Assembly (NCBI RefSeq): GCF_018143015.1 | Contig: NC_054746.1 | Coordinates: 42,908,201-42,972,200 of the forward strand | DNA: 64,000 nucleotides | Direction: 5' to 3' | Source of the DNA: Lytechinus variegatus | Lineage: Eukaryota; Echinodermata; Echinoidea; Temnopleuroida; Toxopneustidae | Shown: positions 58,683 through 64,000 of the stretch, one piece after another | Layout of the letters: each line of letters opens with the position of its first letter | Position numbering within the stretch: position 1 is the first letter of the stretch | Notes under the pieces: model-generated | Database searches by the model: none | What the model saw: the letters and a program-made list of their open reading frames with translations, nothing else | What the model was told of the DNA's origin: nothing | Position numbers and translations under genes: made by a program

Positions 58683-60180
58683 TGCGAGCTAATTTTTTTT
58701 TATAACTTTCATGCATTTTGTCCTGAAAATTTAACATCCTGAACAAAATGCGAAGTAACTAGATAATTACTGCGACCGACAAGCGCGAGCAGAGTTTTTG
58801 ATAAACGTTCTGTCCTGATAAGAACTATTTTAATGATATCCATGAAGACGAAACAAATTTTAACAACTAAATAATGCGAGCGCAAAGCGCGAGCTGAAAT
58901 TTGTTTTTACATGTTTTACATAAAAAACTGTTCATTCTAAGCACTTTTTGTAATCATGAAAGGGATGAAACTAAACAAGTGATGCGAGCGCGAAGCGCGG
59001 GTGGAAGAAAATTCAGATTTTAGACCTTAAAACGGGACACTCTATTCATGATTTGTAAATCATGAATAGGATGGCTAATTTGGTATCTTCCTGATAATGC
59101 GAGTGTGAGGCGCGAGCAGAAAATTATGTACATTCTGATCTGAAACTGGATAATTTAAGCTTGTTTTAAACAAAGAACAAACTGCCTATCTCAAACATGC
59201 GTGCGCGTGTTTTAGATTTAGACCTAGAATCTTGACATTCTTAATACAAATTTAATCATGAAGATCAATAATGCGAGCTCGAAGCGCGAGCTGAAAACAT
59301 TCGATATTCCGATCTAAAAAAAGAGTCAGTTTAAGCACTATTTCAAACACTGTGTAGGGAAATTTCGAAGTGGATGCGGATCACACTTCAATGATGCGAG
59401 CGCGATTTGTTATTTTTTATCATTATTTTGACATGGGAAAGGGACAATCCAAGGACATTATGTCATCATATGAAAATGATGACTATCTTGCTATTATTCC
59501 TAAGCGCGAGATGAAGCTTGTCGATATTCCATTCTAAAAGGGGGCCAATTTAGTTATAAGTAATTTCTGAAAATTTTATTTTCTTATTAATTAATCTAAC
59601 GTGCTTAATGAGAGTTTAGAATTAGTTGATACCAAGAACTGAAAACTGGACATTTTGAGCACTTTGTAATTATGAATAGGACGCATGGGTTAATGCATTT
59701 TGAACAATTAATGCGAGCGCAAATCTCGAGCTGATTTGTATTTAATAAACTGTAATGAAAAAGGGACTTTAAGTAGCTTGGTATAAAATAAATATAGAGG
59801 TATACATACCAATCAAAATTCGAGCGCGCAGAGCTAGCTTATAGGCCTATGTTTTGACAATCACATCTGAAGAGGGATATTTTGAGGACCTTATGGAACA
59901 CACAAAGACAATAAGAACTTGGAAAATGAAAAAATGCGACCGCGCAGCGTGAGCTGAAATTGTTGATATTTAGACCATAAAACGGACACTTTACAGAACA
60001 CTTAAAAACTAAATTTGTAAGTGAAAAAATTATGAAAGCTCGATGTCTGAGCTGAAATATGTTTTGTATATTGATTTCAAAACTTCATATTTTAAGCTCT
60101 ATATCAGCCTATTGAGCAATGAATGAATCTCATCGAACAGGCAATGCGAGCGCGAAGCGCGAGCAAACATTTTATATAGT
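58683..60180 (+). repeat. Satellite of about 115-bp period with GCGAGCGCGAAGCGCGAGC core
   Basis: About 13 units; cores near 58686, 58773, 58875, 58983, 59096, 59273, 59393, 59502, 59710, 59820, 59935, 60040 and 60143. Linkers repeat phrases such as TAAGCACTTTTTGTAATCAT and ATTCAGA-CTGAAAA-GGGACA. Same family as the two blocks between ADSS and the cyclin gene. Confidence 0.85.
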
Positions 60181-60299
60181 GACATAAAAAAAATTCTAAG
60201 TTTTCCCCTTACTTTATTTTATTCATTCGTCTTCCTTCTCTAATTTTCCTCTTCTTTTTTCTTCTATCTTTCCACTTTTTTCTTTTGCCCCGCCAATTT

Positions 60300-60392
60300 T
60301 TTCTCAGGGGGGCACCTGGGGGACACACCAAATCTCTGGGGGCATGCATGTGCCTCCCAGACCCCTCCCCCCATAGCTACAACCCTGGTGAT
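60300..60392. repeat. G/C-tract end adjoining the satellite
   Basis: CAGGGGGGCACCTGGGGGAC and CCTCCCAGACCCCTCCCCCC followed by ATAGCTACAACCCTGG. The same kind of G-run/C-run boundary adjoins the satellite near 46.6 kb, suggesting that the satellite travels inside an element with such ends. Confidence 0.45.
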
Positions 60393-60575
60393 GACAGACT
60401 ACACGAAACGAAACTTATTGATACAAGATCGTTTATCACAATGAAATAGCAACGATTTATAGACAATTAAGTACCAATATCTGTAATTATCGACACGCAT
60501 ACTTCATGATTTTTTTTCATCTTACAAACGATTCAGTATTGATAGCGACCCCACATCATTGAACTTCTTCATGTC

Positions 60576-63095
60576 ATGTCTACTAACAACCCAACTAAAC
60601 GATTTTGTATCAATAAGAACTTCGTTACCACTTCATTTCATTTCGTCATCATATGTCTAAGAACAACTCAAATAAAACGATTTTGTATCAATAACAACTT
60701 CGTCACCACTTCATTTCATTTCGTCATCATATGTCTAAGAACAACTCAAATAAACGATTTTGTATCAATAACAACTTCGTCACCACTTCAGTTCATTTCG
60801 TCATCATAATTATGTCTAAGAACAACTCTAATAAACGATTTGTATCAATAACAACATCGTCACCACTTCATTTCATTTCGTCATCATATGTCTAAGAACA
60901 ACTCAAACGATTTTGTATCGATAACAACTTCGTCACCACTTCATTTCATTTCGTCATCATATGTCTAAGAACAGCTCAAATGATTTTGTATCAATAACAA
61001 CATCACCACCACTTCATTTCATTTCGTCATCATATGTCTAAGAGCAACTCAAATAAACGATTTTGTATCAATAACAACTTCGTCACCACTTCATTTAATT
61101 TCGTCATCATAATTATGTCTAAGAACAACTCAAAGAAACGATTTTGTATCAATAACAACTTCGTAACCACTTCAGTTCATTTCGTCATCATAGTTATGTC
61201 TACCAACAACCAAACTAAACGATTTTGTTGTATCAATAATAACTTCGTCACCACTTCATTTCATTTCGTCATCATAATTATGTCTAAGAACAACTCAAAT
61301 AAAACGATTTGTATTAATATCAACTTCGTCACCACTTCATTTAATTTCGTCATCATATGTCTAAGAACAACTCAAATAAACGATTTTGTATCAATAACAA
61401 CTTCGTCACCACTTCATTTCATTTCGTCATCATAATTATGTCTAAGAACAACTCAAATAAACGATTTTGTATCAATAACAACTTCGTCACCACTTCATTT
61501 CATTTCGTCATCATAATTATGTCTAAGAACAACTCAAATAAACGATTTTGTATCAATAACAACTTCGTCACCACTTCAGTTCATTTCGTCATCATAATTA
61601 TGTCTAAGAACAACTCAAATAAACGATTTTGTATCAATAACAACTTCGTCACCACTTCATTTCATTTCGTCATCATAATTATGTCTACCAACAACCCAAC
61701 TAAACGATTTTGTTGTATCAATAACAACTTCGTCATCACTTCAGTTCATTTCGTCATCATAGTTATGTCTACCAACAACCCAACTAAACGATTTTGCTGT
61801 ATCAATAACAACTTCGTCATCACTTCAGTTCATTTCGTCATCATAATTTAGTTTAAGAACAACTCAATTAAAACGATTTGTATTAATATCAACATCGTCA
61901 CCACTTCATTTCATTTCGTCATCATATGTCTAAGAACAACTCAAATAAACGATTTTGTATCAATAACAACTTCGTCACCACTTCATTTCATTTCGTCATC
62001 ATAATTATGTCTAAGAACAACTCAAATAAACGATTTTGTATCAATAACAACTTCGTCACCACTTCATTTCATTTCGTCATCATAATTATGTCTAAGAACA
62101 ACTCAAATAAACGATTTTGTATCAATAACAACTTCGTCACCACTTCAGTTCATTTCGTCATCATAATTATGTCTAAGAACAACTCAAATAAACGATTTTG
62201 TATCAATAACAACTTCGTCACCACTTCATTTCATTTCGTCATCATAATTATGTCTACCAACAACCCAATTAAACGAATTTGTATCAATAACAACTTCGTC
62301 ACCACTTCAGTTCATTTCGTCATCATAATGATGTCTACCAACAACCCAACTAAACGATTTTGTTGTATCAATAACAACTTCGTCATCACTTCAGTTCATT
62401 TCGTCATCATAGTTATGTCTACCAACAACCCAACTAAACGATTTTGCTGTATCAATAACAACTTCGTCATCACTTCAGTTCATTTCGTCATCATAATTTA
62501 GTTTAAGAACAACTCAATTAAAACGATTTGTATTAATATCAACATCGTCACCACTTCATTTCATTTCGTCATCATATGTCTAAGAACAACTCAAATAAAC
62601 GATTTTGTATCAATAACAACTTCGTCACCACTTCAGTTCATTTCGTCATCATAATTATGTCTGAGAACAACTCAAATAAACGATTTTGTATCAATAACAA
62701 CTTCGTCACCACTTCATTTCATTTCGTCATCATAATTATGTCTAAGAACAACTGAAATAAACGATTTTGCTGTATCAATAACAACTTCGTCATCACTTCA
62801 GTTCATTTCGTCATCATAATTATGTCTAAGAACAACTCAAATAAAACGATTTGTATTAATATCAACATCGTCACCACTTCAGTTCATTTCGTCATATGTC
62901 TAAGAACAACTAAAATAAACGATTTTGTATCAATAACAACTTCGTAACCACTTCAGTTCATTTCGTCATCATAGTTATGTCTACCAACAACCCAACTAAA
63001 CGATTTTGTTGTATCAATAACAACTTCGTCACCACTTCAGTTCATTTCGTCATTATAATTATGTCTAAGAACAACCCCAAAAAAAGGTTTTGTAC
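60576..63095 (+). repeat. Minisatellite, about 31 units of 77-84 bp
   Basis: The unit begins ATGTCTAAGAACAACTCAAA, continues AAACGATTTTGTATCAATAA, CAACTTCGTCACCACTTCAT and TTCATTTCGTCATCATAATT. Two main variants occur: one with TCTAAGAACAACTCAAAT, one with TCTACCAACAACCCAACT plus an extra TGT. Most units are 81 or 84 bp, so runs of units remain open in one frame (61357-61851 and 61926-62501), reading MSKNNSNKRFCINNNFVTTS over and over. Others are 77, 78 or 80 bp and change frame. I judge it non-coding. Confidence 0.92.
61357..62575 (+). repeat. Higher-order duplication inside the minisatellite
   Basis: Units 61357-61925 (seven units) and 61926-62575 (eight units) carry the same order of variants, each ending in an odd unit that begins TTTAAGAACAACTCAATT. 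The second block has one extra unit (62250) with AAACGAATTTG. This indicates a recent block duplication plus a single-unit gain or loss. Confidence 0.85.
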
Positions 63096-63528
63096 TGTTT
63101 CACAAAAAAAATATTCACTCGTCTTATTTTCTATTGTGCGTGTTTTATTGTTTTGATGTCAAACTGAAAAAGGCGAATTAAAAAATCCAATAAATGTCGT
63201 CTACAAATACTTATATTTTTTTCGAAAACAATCGATGAACTTTGAGTTCGTCGTTTATCCACAAAGAGCTATCCTATGCTCCATATTCAATTATTCTTCA
63301 GCAGTTCCATTCTAAAGTAGATAGGTAAAGTCTATACAGCTTCGTTTGATAGCTTGTTTGTATTGCCTTTTTTCATTCATTGTTTAGTTCTTTTTATTTC
63401 GATTATAGTTTATCATATTTTGATCACCTTTCTCTGTGTTCAAGCATTGTAAAGTTTGTATATATATATTTTCCCTTTTCAGGAGCACCTAATACATCTC
63501 CGATCCACCCAGCGATACTCCATTACAA

Positions 63529-63534
63529 TTTATT
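63529..63534 (-). terminator. Candidate poly(A) signal of the kinase gene
   Basis: AATAAA on the minus strand about 120 nt after the kinase stop. Confidence 0.5.
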
Positions 63535-63655
63535 TCAGGTTGACAAAATTCAGAGTCCTTGCAGATACGAGAACTATTAGTTAACTTGAATTCTATTGGT
63601 CATATAGACCCATATCACAAGATCTTTTAATATCCACATTTTTGAAAAGATTTCT

Positions 63656-64000
63656 TTAAGAAATCTGAACTTGATTAAGCCACTCGCTCTCCATCACCTC
63701 TCCTAGTGTCAACCTAGTCTTCGTAGATATGGTCAACATGCTTCTAATCAGGTCCCGACATTCGTCTCTGACATTAGTGCTATTACTGGCGTTGAAATGA
63801 GCACCTGAGTATTGCTGATGAAGGATCTTCTTGATGTTCTTGACGTCATCACCAAACGGCATGCAACCAACAACCAGGATGTAGATGACCACTCCAAAAG
63901 CCCACACGTCACTCTTGAAAGGACAGTAAGGCACAGAACGGATGATCTCTGGAGCAGCATATGCAGCAGATCCACAGAAGGTCTTACTGAGACTACCCTT
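63656..64000 (-). CDS. TSSK-like Ser/Thr protein kinase, C-terminal part
   Basis: An open frame of 115 codons with stop at 63658-63656 runs off the window end. It begins in the activation segment: SKTFCGSAAYAAPEII (P+1 loop and APE motif), then SDVWAFGVVIYILVVGCMPF (subdomain IX, DxWxxG) and the family-typical NIKKILHQQ. Subdomain XI, with its invariant Arg, is at TKTRLTLGEVMESEWL. CGSAAYAAPE and IKKxL match testis-specific serine kinases (TSSK1/2/4/6), which phosphorylate sperm proteins during spermiogenesis. The protein ends soon after the kinase fold, as in short TSSKs. The DFG and HRD motifs and the N-lobe lie outside. There is no intron in the visible part; several TSSK genes are intronless. 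Other CAMK-group kinases are possible but fit less well. Confidence 0.88.
   Translation of the reverse strand, partial: KGSLSKTFCGSAAYAAPEIIRSVPYCPFKSDVWAFGVVIYILVVGCMPFGDDVKNIKKILHQQYSGAHFNASNSTNVRDECRDLIRSMLTISTKTRLTLGEVMESEWLNQVQIS

Noticed and set aside
60576-62501. Open frames repeating MSKNNSNKRFCINNNF as a protein gene
   Set aside because: The openness follows from a stop-free tandem unit with a length divisible by three; other units shift the frame, and there is no promoter, start context or exon structure.

Overview
The window looks like nuclear DNA of a marine deuterostome, most likely a sea urchin or another echinoderm. The reasons are an AT-rich background, long introns, many short inverted-repeat DNA elements, a tRNA-derived SINE, a degraded CR1-type LINE, and protein-coding exons close to vertebrate orthologues. 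The phylum is inferred; no taxon-specific gene proves it.

Four host genes can be supported. (1) Positions 42-2056, plus strand: the last four coding exons of the mRNA export receptor NXF1 (NTF2-like end, linker, TAP-C domain), convergent with the next gene. (2) Positions 12756-43188, minus strand: a complete adenylosuccinate synthetase (ADSS) gene, 12 coding exons giving 452 residues, with an 11.8 kb first intron full of mobile elements. (3) Positions 48569-53690, plus strand: a complete divergent A/B-type cyclin, 7 coding exons giving 382 residues, with a KEN box and a CCAAT/E-box promoter. It is divergent from ADSS. (4) Positions 63656-64000, minus strand: the C-terminal 114 residues of a testis-specific-serine-kinase-like protein kinase, cut by the window edge. 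Two exon-like segments near 58.2-58.5 kb on the minus strand may be the end of an unidentified gene.

The rest is repeats and unexplained sequence. There are about fifteen MITE-like elements with visible terminal inverted repeats, including a hAT-like one with a perfect 8-bp target duplication, a piggyBac-like one in TTAA, and several in TA. A fold-back family has four copies, and a SINE sits inside a broken CR1-type LINE. A roughly 115-bp satellite with a GCGAGCGCGAAGCGCGAGC core is present in two blocks, one of which flips orientation. An 80-bp minisatellite of about 31 units (60.6-63.1 kb) has higher-order structure and stays open in one frame over many units.

The most puzzling signal is in ADSS intron 5 (18.8-20.6 kb): more than a dozen copies of the word TGTCCCGTACGACACA, some scattered, some in a 20-bp tandem array and two forming a perfect 32-bp palindrome. 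It was seen nowhere else in the window. No CRISPR array, rRNA, functional tRNA or clear retrovirus-like element was recognised.
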